From CBDBJL01 sp965206365 (GTDB lineage Bacteria; Pseudomonadota; Alphaproteobacteria; JABAAW01; JAHZMA01), in assembly GCA_965206365.1 (NCBI GenBank), contig CBDBJL010000002.1, forward strand, positions 56,800-120,799: a DNA stretch of 64,000 nt, written 5' to 3'. Below the pieces are notes generated by a model. It worked only from the letters and a program-made list of their open reading frames with translations. It had not been told where the DNA came from and ran no database searches. Made by a program: the position numbers and the translations under genes. Below are positions 9,571 to 18,168 of this stretch, one piece after another (the first letter of the stretch is position 1; each line of letters starts with the position of its first letter).

Positions 9571-9625
9571 AAGGTTCAAATGTAATTTATTTTGTTAAAA
9601 AAACCCCTGATGGTGAAGGATTCCT

Positions 9626-10234
9626 ATGCAAATTACTACTTATACACGTCATTTTGAAATTACAGAATCTATTAAACAATATGTGGAAGAAAATTTACCA
9701 CCTGCAATTGAAAAATATTTTCCTAGCCCAGAAACTGCGGATGTTACTTTTTTTAAGAATGGAAGTATGTTTGATGTTGAAATTAAAATGCATCTAAGCA
9801 AACGTATGGATCTGGTGACCCAGGGCGTATCGCATGATGCTTATGCGGCTTTTGATGAAGCTTTAGAGCATGCAAGCAAAAAAATTAGGCGCCATAAAAG
9901 AAAATTAACAGATCATCATCATCAACATGCTGAAAAAGAAGCGATGAAAGCGGCTTATTATGTGATTGATAATGATTTTAGCAATGAGAGTTTAAGCAAT
10001 GGTGCAGATCAAGATCTATTCTTAGCAGATGAAAATATCGAAGATGGTGCGCCTGTAATTGTGGCAGAACATGCGGTTAATATCCAATTGCTAGATGTTG
10101 CAAATGCAGTGATGAATTTAGATGTTAGTGGGAAAAATGCGTTGCTTTTTAAGAATTCCAGCAATAAGCGGTTATCTATGGTTTATATTCGTCCTGATGG
10201 GAATATTGGTTGGATCGAGCCAGAATTGGATTGA
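9626..10234 (+). CDS. hpf: Ribosome hibernation promoting factor, long form
   Basis: A 202-residue protein. The N-terminal domain (about 1-100) is the YfiA/HPF ribosome-binding fold: MQITTYTRHFEITESIKQYV opens it, and a basic, histidine-rich strand (KKIRRHKRKLTDHHHQH) closes it. The C-terminal domain (about 140-200; VNIQLLDVANAVMNLD, NKRLSMVYIRPDGNIGWIEP) is the dimerisation domain of long HPF, which joins two ribosomes into 100S particles in stationary phase. GAAGGA stands before the ATG. ptsN follows after 6 bases, a neighbour pair common in proteobacteria. There is no rpoN between them or upstream in this window. Confidence 0.94.
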   Translation: MQITTYTRHFEITESIKQYVEENLPPAIEKYFPSPETADVTFFKNGSMFDVEIKMHLSKRMDLVTQGVSHDAYAAFDEALEHASKKIRRHKRKLTDHHHQHAEKEAMKAAYYVIDNDFSNESLSNGADQDLFLADENIEDGAPVIVAEHAVNIQLLDVANAVMNLDVSGKNALLFKNSSNKRLSMVYIRPDGNIGWIEPELD

Positions 10235-10240
10235 AATGTA

Positions 10241-10732
10241 ATGCTACAATTGGCTGATATTTTAAAGCCAGAAGGGGTTGTGCCACATTTAACAGTAAAA
10301 TCCAAAAAGCAAGTTTTGTGTGAAATCGCGCGGCGCGTGCAACAAATCTATGGTGTAGATGAAAAGGCAGTTTTTCGTTCTTTAATTGAGAGGGAGCGGC
10401 TGGGTTCTACGATTATTGCCGAGGGGGTTGCTTTTCCGCATGCGAAAATGGCAAATATTCGAGAATATATGATGATGTTTATTCGCCTTTCAGATCCCGT
10501 TATCTTTGATGATTATGAGAAGGAAAGTGTGGATTTGGTGTTGATGCTATTGGTGCCAGATCGAGGTGGGGCAGAGCATTTGCGGCTATTTGCATCTTTT
10601 TCGCAATTATTCAGCGATACGCAATTATGTGATAATTTGCGTCAAGCGCGGTCGCAAACAAGTGCGATTTTAAGTTTATTGCATATTGAGCTTGCTGATG
10701 ATCAAAAGAAATATTCTCGATACTCGTTATAA
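10241..10732 (+). CDS. ptsN: PTS IIA-Ntr regulatory phosphocarrier
   Basis: A 163-residue EIIA protein of the nitrogen PTS, phosphorylated on histidine and acting as a regulator rather than a sugar transporter component. The active-site histidine lies in GVAFPHAKM (family form GIAIPHG). ERLGSTIIAEGVAFPHAK and VDLVLMLLVPDRGGAEHLRL are typical. It sits between hpf and ccmA. Its 3' end overlaps the start region of ccmA by about 35 bases, so translation of the two is probably linked. Confidence 0.93.
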   Translation: MLQLADILKPEGVVPHLTVKSKKQVLCEIARRVQQIYGVDEKAVFRSLIERERLGSTIIAEGVAFPHAKMANIREYMMMFIRLSDPVIFDDYEKESVDLVLMLLVPDRGGAEHLRLFASFSQLFSDTQLCDNLRQARSQTSAILSLLHIELADDQKKYSRYSL

Positions 10733-11339
10733 ATCTGATTCTTTGGGTTTCGTAAAATTTCGGGTTTCGAATTTGGTTGCGTTAAGTGGGGATCGGGTTT
10801 TATTCAAAAATATTGATATTGCTTTGAATGCAGGCGAGGCTTTGTGGTTACGTGGTGATAATGGTTCCGGGAAAAGCACCTTATTAATGATGCTTGCAGG
10901 GTTGTTACAACCTTATCGTGGTAAATTTCATGATCCAGAAAATCATTATCCGGAAAATCATTATATCGGGCATAATCATGGGTTAGATTATCGGGATAAT
11001 GTTAAAAGAACTCTAAATTTATGGGTGCAGCTTTATGAGCAATCGGGGAAAGCGGGATTTGATTGCCGTTGCCTGCTGGCCCATGTTGGGTTGGATATTG
11101 CTGATAATGTGTGGATTCATCAATTATCGCAAGGGCAACAACGAAGATTAGCATTGCTTAGGCTTTTATTGGCACCACGGCGATTATGGTTGTTAGATGA
11201 ACCTGAAACTGCGCTTGATGATGCCGGCAAAATATTGTTGCATAATTGGTTGCAGTGGCATTTGGAAATGGGGGGGATGCTGATTTTTACATCGCATTAT
11301 CAATCTTTGATTGCAAATTTCCAGCAAATTACATTATAA
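10698..11339 (+). CDS. ccmA: Heme exporter ATP-binding protein CcmA
   Basis: The ATPase of the CcmABCD complex that releases holo-CcmE. ABC motifs: Walker A GDNGSGKST, signature LSQGQQRRLALLR, Walker B LWLLDEPETAL, and the switch histidine in FTSHY. The start is uncertain: TTG codons at 10686 and 10692 and the ATG at 10698 are in frame and overlap ptsN. Family alignment suggests the core begins at VKFRVSNLVAL, so a start near 10743 is possible. It is short (about 210 residues), as usual for CcmA. The stop abuts the ccmB ATG. Confidence 0.92.
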   Translation: MIKRNILDTRYKSDSLGFVKFRVSNLVALSGDRVLFKNIDIALNAGEALWLRGDNGSGKSTLLMMLAGLLQPYRGKFHDPENHYPENHYIGHNHGLDYRDNVKRTLNLWVQLYEQSGKAGFDCRCLLAHVGLDIADNVWIHQLSQGQQRRLALLRLLLAPRRLWLLDEPETALDDAGKILLHNWLQWHLEMGGMLIFTSHYQSLIANFQQITL

Positions 11340-11999
11340 ATGCAACCATTATTTTATTTAATTTTGCGTGAATTGCGTTTGGAATTAAGCCAAATTAGTG
11401 ATATTTTGGTGCCGATTATGTTTTTTTTATTGTCAAGCTCACTCATGCTCTATTTGATCGATTTGTCGCCTCTTGCGAAAATGCAAAATAGTTATTTATT
11501 ATTGTTATTGGCGGGTTTATTGCCATTACAAAGCTTGTATCAACAAGATCTTGCGCAAGGATTTTTAGAAATATTGCATGATGCGAAAATTCCGCTGTTA
11601 TTTTATGCTTACAGCAAAAGTTTAGCACTTTGTTTATTGCAAATTATGGGGTTATTGCCAGCGATGCTAATTTATAGCATCATTGCAAACCTACAAATGC
11701 AATGGTTGATAAGCTATCTTTTTGGGGGGGTGTTGGTGGTTGCAGGGAGCGCTTTTCTTGGCAGTATGATGGCGGGGCTGGTGGCAAATTTTCAGGCTCG
11801 AGCTGGTTTTGTTGCGTTATTGCTGTTGCCATTAATTTTACCTTGGTTGATTTTTGCCAGTGTGGCACTACAATATCGTTATTTTGGGCTTTCGGTGCAG
11901 ACACATTTTTTGTTGCTAGGGGGCCTTACTTTATTGGCAGGCGTTATTTGTCCGTTGATAACTGCAAAAATTTTACAAATCTCTCAACAAAGATGGTAA
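11340..11999 (+). CDS. ccmB: Heme exporter membrane protein CcmB
   Basis: A 219-residue integral membrane protein, the permease partner of CcmA. Six hydrophobic segments are apparent. Family-like sequences include LILRELRLELSQISDILVPI at the N-terminus and LQSLYQQDLAQGFLEILHD in the first loop. The ATG follows the ccmA stop codon with no gap, so the two are translationally coupled. Confidence 0.93.
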   Translation: MQPLFYLILRELRLELSQISDILVPIMFFLLSSSLMLYLIDLSPLAKMQNSYLLLLLAGLLPLQSLYQQDLAQGFLEILHDAKIPLLFYAYSKSLALCLLQIMGLLPAMLIYSIIANLQMQWLISYLFGGVLVVAGSAFLGSMMAGLVANFQARAGFVALLLLPLILPWLIFASVALQYRYFGLSVQTHFLLLGGLTLLAGVICPLITAKILQISQQRW

Positions 12000-12008
12000 T
12001 AACAAGTT

Positions 12009-12746
12009 ATGGTAAGTTTTGTTCATTATTGGGCTAGCCCCTATCAATTTATGCGTATTGTGCGTTATCTTAATCCGATTTTTGCAAGTTTGGCCTTGGT
12101 TTTGTTTGTTTCGGGTATGTATATGGCGTTTTTCGCCTCGCCTGCTGATTATCAGCAAGGCAATAGTGTTAGAATCATGTATGTGCATGTGCCTTCGGCT
12201 TATATGGCAACGTTAATTTATGGGGCTATGGCGGTTGCTGGTTTCGTGTATTTTATCTGGAAACATTTGTTGGCAGAAATTTTTGCCCGTGCTGCTGCCC
12301 CTGTTGGGATTGTGTTTACTTCGATCTGTTTAATCACAGGCTCGCTTTGGGGGAAACCGATCTGGGGAACATGGTGGGTATGGGATGCGCGCTTAACATC
12401 GGTATTTATTTTGTTTTTTCTTTATCTTGCTTATATTTTATTTACAACAAGCTTCACCCATTATCAGGGGCGACGGATGGCGTTAATTTTGGTGATGATT
12501 GGTGCGGTGAATTTACCGATTATCAAATTTTCGGTTAATTGGTGGCAAACTTTGCATCAAGGGGCTTCGCTATTTCGCGCAGGGGGGCCAAGCATCGATA
12601 ATTCATTTTTGGTGCCATTATTTTTAATGTTGGGTTTTGTAACTTGTTTGGCGGCATGGTTGATTTTACAGCGGATTGAAATGATTTTGCTGTGTGATAA
12701 ATTACGCTATCGTGCGATTGCCAAAGAATTAGGAGAAGAGGGCTAA
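12009..12746 (+). CDS. ccmC: Heme exporter/handling protein CcmC
   Basis: A 245-residue membrane protein that loads heme onto CcmE in the periplasm. It carries the tryptophan-rich heme-handling motif GTWWVWDARLTSVFILF, and flanking histidines in YVHVPSAYMA and NWWQTLHQGAS, both characteristic of CcmC. About six membrane helices are apparent. It lies 9 bases after ccmB and 1 base before ccmD. Confidence 0.96.
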   Translation: MVSFVHYWASPYQFMRIVRYLNPIFASLALVLFVSGMYMAFFASPADYQQGNSVRIMYVHVPSAYMATLIYGAMAVAGFVYFIWKHLLAEIFARAAAPVGIVFTSICLITGSLWGKPIWGTWWVWDARLTSVFILFFLYLAYILFTTSFTHYQGRRMALILVMIGAVNLPIIKFSVNWWQTLHQGASLFRAGGPSIDNSFLVPLFLMLGFVTCLAAWLILQRIEMILLCDKLRYRAIAKELGEEG

Positions 12747-12747
12747 A

Positions 12748-12921
12748 ATGCAGACCATTTTAACAGAGCCTTATGCCGGTTTTATTATCGTAGCTTATGG
12801 GGTTTTTATGGTGACTTTGTTATTGTTAACGTTGCAGATTCGCTTGGCTTTGCTGCGCGCACGGAAGCAAAATAAAATTTACGAATCTCGGCAAAAAAAC
12901 GAGAATAAAACCACAAAATGA
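12748..12921 (+). CDS. ccmD: Heme exporter small subunit CcmD
   Basis: A 57-residue protein starting at the ATG at 12748, one base after the ccmC stop. It begins MQTILTEPYAGFIIVAYGVF; one membrane helix (about residues 10-36) is followed by an arginine/lysine-rich cytoplasmic tail (LLRARKQNK). Length, topology, the pre-helix tyrosine and the position between ccmC and ccmE fit CcmD, which helps release holo-CcmE. Its TGA overlaps the ccmE ATG (ATGA at 12918-12921). Confidence 0.88.
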   Translation: MQTILTEPYAGFIIVAYGVFMVTLLLLTLQIRLALLRARKQNKIYESRQKNENKTTK

Positions 12922-13373
12922 ACAGGATAAAATTTTACAAACCCCCAAAAGCGAAACAACAAAGAATAATTTTTATTGTTATTTTATTGAGTGTTGTCGG
13001 TTTCGCAAGCTTTATGATTTTGCGTGCATTGAATCAAAACATTGTGTTTTTCTTAACGCCAACTTTATTTCATGAATCGGAGACAAAGCCGGGGCAAGCG
13101 ATTCGATTGGGTGGGCAAGTATTGGCAGGAAGTTTGCATAGATCAGGGCAGGTAAGCGATTTTACACTTTCAGATGGCACGCATCAGGTTGCTATCAGGT
13201 ATCACGGATTGTTGCCAGATTTGTTTCGTGAAGGGCAAGGGATCATTGCCCAGGGTGTGTATCAAGGGGTGATGCCCTTTCAGGCAGATAGTATTCTGGC
13301 CAAGCATGATGAAAATTATATCCCACGTGAGTTGGTCGATACCCTAAAAGCCAATGGGCAATGGCAAGAATGA
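12918..13373 (+). CDS. ccmE: Cytochrome c-type biogenesis heme chaperone CcmE
   Basis: A 151-residue periplasmic heme chaperone anchored by one N-terminal helix (about residues 18-38). The OB-fold shows RLGGQVLAGSLHR and FTLSDGTHQVAIRYHGLLPD. The covalent heme-binding histidine lies in LAKHDENYIP, the expected HxxxY motif. It receives heme from CcmC and passes it to CcmF/H. It overlaps ccmD by 4 bases. Confidence 0.96.
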   Translation: MNRIKFYKPPKAKQQRIIFIVILLSVVGFASFMILRALNQNIVFFLTPTLFHESETKPGQAIRLGGQVLAGSLHRSGQVSDFTLSDGTHQVAIRYHGLLPDLFREGQGIIAQGVYQGVMPFQADSILAKHDENYIPRELVDTLKANGQWQE

Positions 13374-15466
13374 TTACCGTAGAATTAGGACATTTGGCAT
13401 TAACCTTAGCGGTGATGGCAGCGTTGGCACAAGCATTATTGCCCTTAATTATTTTTCTTGCGCAAAAAACTCCTCCCATTCAAGAATGGGTTCCAAGAAA
13501 AATGGTAAAAAAGAGAGAAGCGCAATCTATCCACGAACAGAATTACGAACAAAATGCGGTACAAAAATTATTGTGGTTACGCGATTTCAGCGTACCCCTT
13601 GCTTGCTTGCAGGCAGTTTTGGTGTTATTTGCGTTTTTTTGTTTGTTAGCGGCATTTGCGCGCAGTGATTTTTCCACCCTATTGGTTTATCAACATTCGC
13701 ATAGTTTGAAACCGCTTTTGTATAAATTGACCGGGCTTTGGGGCAATCATGAAGGTTCGATGTTGCTGTGGTTATTGGTAATGGTAATTTTTGGTGCGCT
13801 ATTGGCATTATTGGGCAGCAAGCAAGATATTGATTTGCGGTTTTACGCGCTGAGTGTTCAAGGGGGCTCTGTGTTTCTATTTGGTATGTTTATTTTGTTG
13901 ACTTCCAATAGTTTTTTGCGGGCTTTGCCGATGCCAACAGAAGGGTTGGGGCTTAATCCGATCTTGCAAGATCCGGGGCTTGCCTTTCACCCCCCTACTC
14001 TTTATATTGGGTATGTTGGTTTATCAACAGTGTTCTCGCTTGCTATTGGCGGATTATTGAATCGCAAAATTGATGCTTATTGGGCAAAAACGACACGTAT
14101 TTTTGCGATGTTGGCATGGTTATTTCTTACCGCTGGGATTGCGCTTGGAAGCTATTGGGCTTATTATGAGCTGGGTTGGGGCGGTTTTTGGTTTTGGGAC
14201 CCTGTCGAGAATTCGTCATTGATGCCATGGTTGCTGTGTACAGCCTTGGTGCATTCTTTGGCAGTTGTACAAAAATCTAGCGCGCTAAAACGTTGGACGG
14301 TATTTTTAAGCCTAACAAGCTTTGGGCTTTCTTTGATTGGTACTTTTTTGGTTCGCTCAGGTATTGTTACCTCGGTTCACTCTTTTGCGAATGACCCGCA
14401 AAGGGGTTTGTTTATTTTATTGATTATTGCTATGATGTTGGTTGCTGGTTTTGTTTTATACGGCAAACGGGGTCAGGTAATGCAAGATGATAAACAATTT
14501 GGTTTGCTTACGCGCGAGAGTTTTTTAATTTTCAACAATGTATTTTTGCTGGCAATGGCGGGAACGGTATTTTTGGGAACATTTTATCCACTTGGTGTGG
14601 AAATTTTTACGCAACAACGAATTTCAATCGGTACACCCTATTATAATGCTACTTTCGTGCCGATCATGTTGGCAACCCTATGTTTTATGGGCGGGGTGCC
14701 CGCCATGTATTGGCAAATATCGGGGATCGGGTTGTTGACTCGGCGGTTGCGAGTTTGTGTGCCATTAATATTGGGGTTTACTTTGGGGATGGCATGGCTA
14801 AATCAATTGTGGCAAATTCCAGCATTTTTAGGATTTTTATCCGGGGGGTGGGTAGGAATTCATGCATTGTTAGATTTATGGCAACGGGGGTTTGGCAGCA
14901 ATAAATTGGGAATATGGGCGATGAATATTGCTCATATTGGGTTGAGTTTCGTAATTTTGGGTGTGGTAGTTGCCAGTGTTGGCAGTGGCGAGAAAATCCT
15001 TACCCTTGAAGTGGGTGAGGAATTTGCTTTCAAGCAATATCAGTTTAAGATTATTCAATTGCAAAATACATTGGATGCAAGTCAGCAAGATGCCAAGAAT
15101 TATCGAGTGCAAAGAGTGGAAATTCTTGCCAAGAGTTCCGGGGGCAAAGAGTTTTTATTGGTGCCAGAGAAAAGATTTTATCCGGTGCATAATCAAGAAA
15201 CCACTGAAGCGGGAATTAAAAGTTTTTTTACCCATGATATTTATCTATCGTTAGGGGATATTCAAACCGATATTCAGGGACAAACCCATATTGTGGTGCG
15301 CATTTATTATAAACCGCTAATTAGTCTTATTTGGTTGGGAGCAATGTTGATGGTGATTGCGGCTTTGTTATCGTTGTTGCGTCATAGTGAATTTTTACAG
15401 CGTAATTTTTTGCAAAGAATTTTGTCTGCGATGCCAATTGCAAAGAAAGGGCATTTTGTTGGTTAA
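13370..15466 (+). CDS. ccmF: Cytochrome c heme lyase subunit CcmF
   Basis: A large polytopic membrane protein (about 698 residues), the core of the CcmFH synthase that attaches heme to apocytochromes c. The WWD motif region is clear: ELGWGGFWFWDPVENSSLMP. Other family segments are GLWGNHEGSMLLW, GLNPILQDPGLAFHPPTLY and LTSFGLSLIGTFLVRSG. Two ATGs are in frame, at 13361 and 13370. I chose 13370 because it overlaps the ccmE stop as ATGA, the same arrangement as ccmD/ccmE and ccmH/ccmI. Confidence 0.95.
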   Translation: MITVELGHLALTLAVMAALAQALLPLIIFLAQKTPPIQEWVPRKMVKKREAQSIHEQNYEQNAVQKLLWLRDFSVPLACLQAVLVLFAFFCLLAAFARSDFSTLLVYQHSHSLKPLLYKLTGLWGNHEGSMLLWLLVMVIFGALLALLGSKQDIDLRFYALSVQGGSVFLFGMFILLTSNSFLRALPMPTEGLGLNPILQDPGLAFHPPTLYIGYVGLSTVFSLAIGGLLNRKIDAYWAKTTRIFAMLAWLFLTAGIALGSYWAYYELGWGGFWFWDPVENSSLMPWLLCTALVHSLAVVQKSSALKRWTVFLSLTSFGLSLIGTFLVRSGIVTSVHSFANDPQRGLFILLIIAMMLVAGFVLYGKRGQVMQDDKQFGLLTRESFLIFNNVFLLAMAGTVFLGTFYPLGVEIFTQQRISIGTPYYNATFVPIMLATLCFMGGVPAMYWQISGIGLLTRRLRVCVPLILGFTLGMAWLNQLWQIPAFLGFLSGGWVGIHALLDLWQRGFGSNKLGIWAMNIAHIGLSFVILGVVVASVGSGEKILTLEVGEEFAFKQYQFKIIQLQNTLDASQQDAKNYRVQRVEILAKSSGGKEFLLVPEKRFYPVHNQETTEAGIKSFFTHDIYLSLGDIQTDIQGQTHIVVRIYYKPLISLIWLGAMLMVIAALLSLLRHSEFLQRNFLQRILSAMPIAKKGHFVG

Positions 15467-16019
15467 GGGTAGAAAATTTAGCAAAGGGAGATTTAAAATT
15501 GAATTTCGAAAATTTACCCCAGCTTTTTTGGTTGTTCTGTTATTGGTTGGGCTTTATGTTGGGCTTTATCGGGAACATAAAGCATTGCCCTCACCTCATA
15601 TTGGGAAGCCTTTGCCCGAATTTGCCCTGAATACATTGCATGGTGATTTTGTGCGCAATCAAGATTTTCAAAATGGGCAAATGCAATTCATTAATTTTTT
15701 TGCCAGCTGGTGCGTGCCTTGTTTGGCAGAACACCCTACTTTAATGCGTTTGGCGCATGAGGATAAGATTGCCATTTATGGAGTGATCTGGAATGATACT
15801 CAAGAAAATGCGGTGGATTGGTTGGCAAAACATGGCTCGCCTTATCAGAGGGTGATGTTAGATCCAGCACAAAATTTGATGTTAAATTTGGGCGGTTATG
15901 GTGTGCCCGAAACTTTTATCATCGATGGCAATGGCATTATTCGTTACCGTTATGCGGGGGCGATAACGCCAGAGATTTTTCGTACGGAAATTTCACCTCA
16001 AATAGAGCGATGGCAATAA
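15459..16019 (+). CDS. ccmG: Thiol:disulfide interchange protein CcmG/DsbE
   Basis: A periplasmic thioredoxin-like reductase that keeps the CxxCH cysteines of apocytochromes c reduced. One N-terminal membrane anchor (LVVLLLVGLYVGLY) precedes the thioredoxin domain, whose active site is FFASWCVPCLAEHP, with the family cis-Pro loop GYGVPETFIIDG. No ATG is available near the anchor. The likely start is a TTG at 15456 or 15459, overlapping the end of ccmF. The protein is about 186 residues, normal for CcmG. Confidence 0.92.
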   Translation: MVKGRKFSKGRFKIEFRKFTPAFLVVLLLVGLYVGLYREHKALPSPHIGKPLPEFALNTLHGDFVRNQDFQNGQMQFINFFASWCVPCLAEHPTLMRLAHEDKIAIYGVIWNDTQENAVDWLAKHGSPYQRVMLDPAQNLMLNLGGYGVPETFIIDGNGIIRYRYAGAITPEIFRTEISPQIERWQ

Positions 16020-16021
16020 AT

Positions 16022-16447
16022 ATGCGAAAAAAATATCATGTAATTGGGTTGGTTTGTGCTTTCTTATTGGGATTATGCGGGTTTCTTCCGGTTGTGAGTG
16101 CGGAAACTGAAGTGGGACCTGAAATCGAGTTCCCACAGATGAGTGCAGATATTTCTGTGCGCGCCAATGGGATTTGGCAGCAATTGCGTTGTCCGGTTTG
16201 CCAAGGGCAAAATATTGCAGAATCAGATGCGTTGATTGCCAAAAGGCTTCGATTTTTGGTGGTTGAAGAATTGCAAAGTGGAAAATCAGATGCGCAAGTG
16301 ATTGCTGATATTGTTACGCGTTATGGTGATTTTATTTTTTTCAAACCGCCCCTTCGTGGCAGCACTTTTTTATTATGGTTCGGACCTTTATTATTTTTGG
16401 GTATGCTTGTGTTGTTAGCAAGTCGGCGGATAAAATTCGTAAAATGA
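16022..16447 (+). CDS. ccmH: Cytochrome c-type biogenesis protein CcmH (CcmL/CycL domain)
   Basis: A 141-residue periplasmic, membrane-anchored thiol-oxidoreductase of the heme ligation complex. It has a signal peptide (about residues 1-27, ending VVSA), the redox motif LRCPVCQGQNIAESDA, and a C-terminal membrane helix (LLWFGPLLFLGMLVLLAS). The ATG at 16022 is 3 bases after the ccmG stop; an in-frame ATG at 16010 would overlap ccmG and is less likely. The TPR domain sometimes fused to CcmH is encoded separately in the next gene. Confidence 0.94.
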   Translation: MRKKYHVIGLVCAFLLGLCGFLPVVSAETEVGPEIEFPQMSADISVRANGIWQQLRCPVCQGQNIAESDALIAKRLRFLVVEELQSGKSDAQVIADIVTRYGDFIFFKPPLRGSTFLLWFGPLLFLGMLVLLASRRIKFVK

Positions 16448-17613
16448 GTGCCTTGGTAAGTTATGGTATTTTTTTGCTGTTGGTTTATGGTGGTTTCTTA
16501 AGTTATGGTTTGTATTTAGGAAATTCGCAGAGGCGACGCAAAATTTTTCATCCTTATCGACAAGTTTCAGGATTGTTAATTCTTTCTATTTGCCTAAGTG
16601 CATCGGTAATTTATTTATCGAAGGGGGTTGTGGGCTTGCCAGATTCGCCAAAAAATTATGATGTGCAAACTTTGCAAAATATACAGAATCATAAAGCTGA
16701 AGTGCAACGATTGCAAAAAATTCTACAAGATGATCCCGAAAATGTTAACGCACAATTACAATTGGCACGCCTATGGGGTGAGGTTGCGAATTACTCTGAA
16801 GCTGAAGCAATTTATCAAAAGTTATTACAGCAACCCCTGCCTGTTAAAGTGGCGATAGGGGCAAAACTTATGCTTGGTGAGACCATGATTCTTGGCAATG
16901 AAGGTGAGATTTCACAAACGGCGCAACAGTTATTTACTGAAGTTCTTGCCCAGGATGAAAATAATATTGGGGCTCATTATTATCTTAATTTATACCGCGC
17001 TCAGCAGGGATTTGTCGCTGAAGCTAAGCAAAATTTACAAAAGCTTTATGATCAAGTCCCACAAGATAGTCCATGGCGGAAAATTTTATTGACGCAATTG
17101 GGTGCAGAATTGCCTTCTGTAAAATTACCTTCGTTGGATCCAGAAATTATTGCAGATGCCGAGCAATTAACGCCAGAAGAACGCAGCGCCATGATCGAGC
17201 AGATGGTGGCCGGTTTGGCCTTGAAACAACAGCAAAAGCCTGATAATTTACAAGGCTGGTTGCGTTTAGTTCGGGCCTATGGGGTACTTGGCAATAGTGC
17301 CAAGCAAATTGATGCGCTGAGGAATGCGGTTAGGCTGGCAGCTGATGATATTGCCTTATCAATAGAATTAACGCGATTATTACGCAAACAAAATCAAGGG
17401 AAGCAAAATGCCGAAATTATTGAATTATTACAAGTAATTTATCGCAAAGATCCGAAAAATATCGAAGCTTTATGGTTTTTGGCTTTGGCAGATGTCGAGG
17501 CAAATCAACTGGCAAAAGCGAAAGTAAAATTTCAAAAGGCGATAAATCTATTGCCGGAAAATTCAGAGCAACGTAAGGAACTTGAAAAATATATAAAGAA
17601 TGTGCTAGAATGA
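16444..17613 (+). CDS. ccmI: Cytochrome c biogenesis TPR protein CcmI
   Basis: A 389-residue apocytochrome c chaperone. The N-terminus has two membrane helices (SYGIFLLLVYGGFLSYGLYL; LLILSICLSASVIYL) with a basic loop between (QRRRK). The periplasmic part holds TPR-like repeats (DDPENVNAQLQLARLWGEVA, KPDNLQGWLRLVRAYGVLGN, DPKNIEALWFLALADVEANQ). The ATG at 16444 overlaps the ccmH stop as ATGA; longer reading upstream is antisense to nothing and lies inside ccmH. It is the last ccm gene, and completes an uninterrupted ccmA-I order. Confidence 0.93.
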   Translation: MSALVSYGIFLLLVYGGFLSYGLYLGNSQRRRKIFHPYRQVSGLLILSICLSASVIYLSKGVVGLPDSPKNYDVQTLQNIQNHKAEVQRLQKILQDDPENVNAQLQLARLWGEVANYSEAEAIYQKLLQQPLPVKVAIGAKLMLGETMILGNEGEISQTAQQLFTEVLAQDENNIGAHYYLNLYRAQQGFVAEAKQNLQKLYDQVPQDSPWRKILLTQLGAELPSVKLPSLDPEIIADAEQLTPEERSAMIEQMVAGLALKQQQKPDNLQGWLRLVRAYGVLGNSAKQIDALRNAVRLAADDIALSIELTRLLRKQNQGKQNAEIIELLQVIYRKDPKNIEALWFLALADVEANQLAKAKVKFQKAINLLPENSEQRKELEKYIKNVLE

Positions 17614-17638
17614 GATCTGAAAGAGGGTATCCATTAGA

Positions 17639-18115
17639 ATGAATAAATTACCAACCTTTATTGCCTCCATGACTTCTAATCAGGAGGGGCAGATTGTTTT
17701 GCAACAAAAATCAATTTTTAGTTTTTTCCATCAAGGGGTTCCCTTCATGGTTCAGTTAACGCGTGCTTATCATAAAGGTATGGATATGGGCGATGGTCGC
17801 GGTTATGTGGTACGTCTAAGTGGGTTTTTAGGGTTTTTGCCTAATTCTTTGCAAGGAGGTATTGGATTGCGGAATAAAGTGCTTAGTTTGATTTATCGTT
17901 CGAATTATAACGATAGCATGAAATTTTATGTTAATTATCGCCAGATGATCATTGCGGTTTGTTATAATGATATTTCCGAAGAGGACGCGTTGAATGTTAG
18001 GAATTTAATCGCAACCACAACGAAAGGTTATGCAGATTTATATCCTTTTCTCGAGTTATTTGCAACCTATGTTTCGCCTCCAGGGAAAATCAGCAAACGT
18101 TATGAAGTGGTTTAG
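17639..18115 (+). CDS. Protein of unknown function between ccmI and hisZ
   Basis: A 158-residue soluble protein that I do not recognise. It has no signal peptide or membrane helix. The sequence is mixed alpha/beta in character, with segments such as IVLQQKSIFSFFHQGVPFMV, YVNYRQMIIAVCYNDISEED and a proline/glycine end (VSPPGKISKRYEVV). It starts 25 bases after ccmI and ends 53 bases before hisZ. Base composition and codon use match its neighbours. It is probably a real gene because a frame of this length with sensible composition fills the gap between two conserved genes. No function is proposed. Confidence 0.7.
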   Translation: MNKLPTFIASMTSNQEGQIVLQQKSIFSFFHQGVPFMVQLTRAYHKGMDMGDGRGYVVRLSGFLGFLPNSLQGGIGLRNKVLSLIYRSNYNDSMKFYVNYRQMIIAVCYNDISEEDALNVRNLIATTTKGYADLYPFLELFATYVSPPGKISKRYEVV

Positions 18116-18168
18116 CGAGCTCACGCTTCGATTCTTTTCTAGATATCGTTAATAATTAGGTTTATTCA

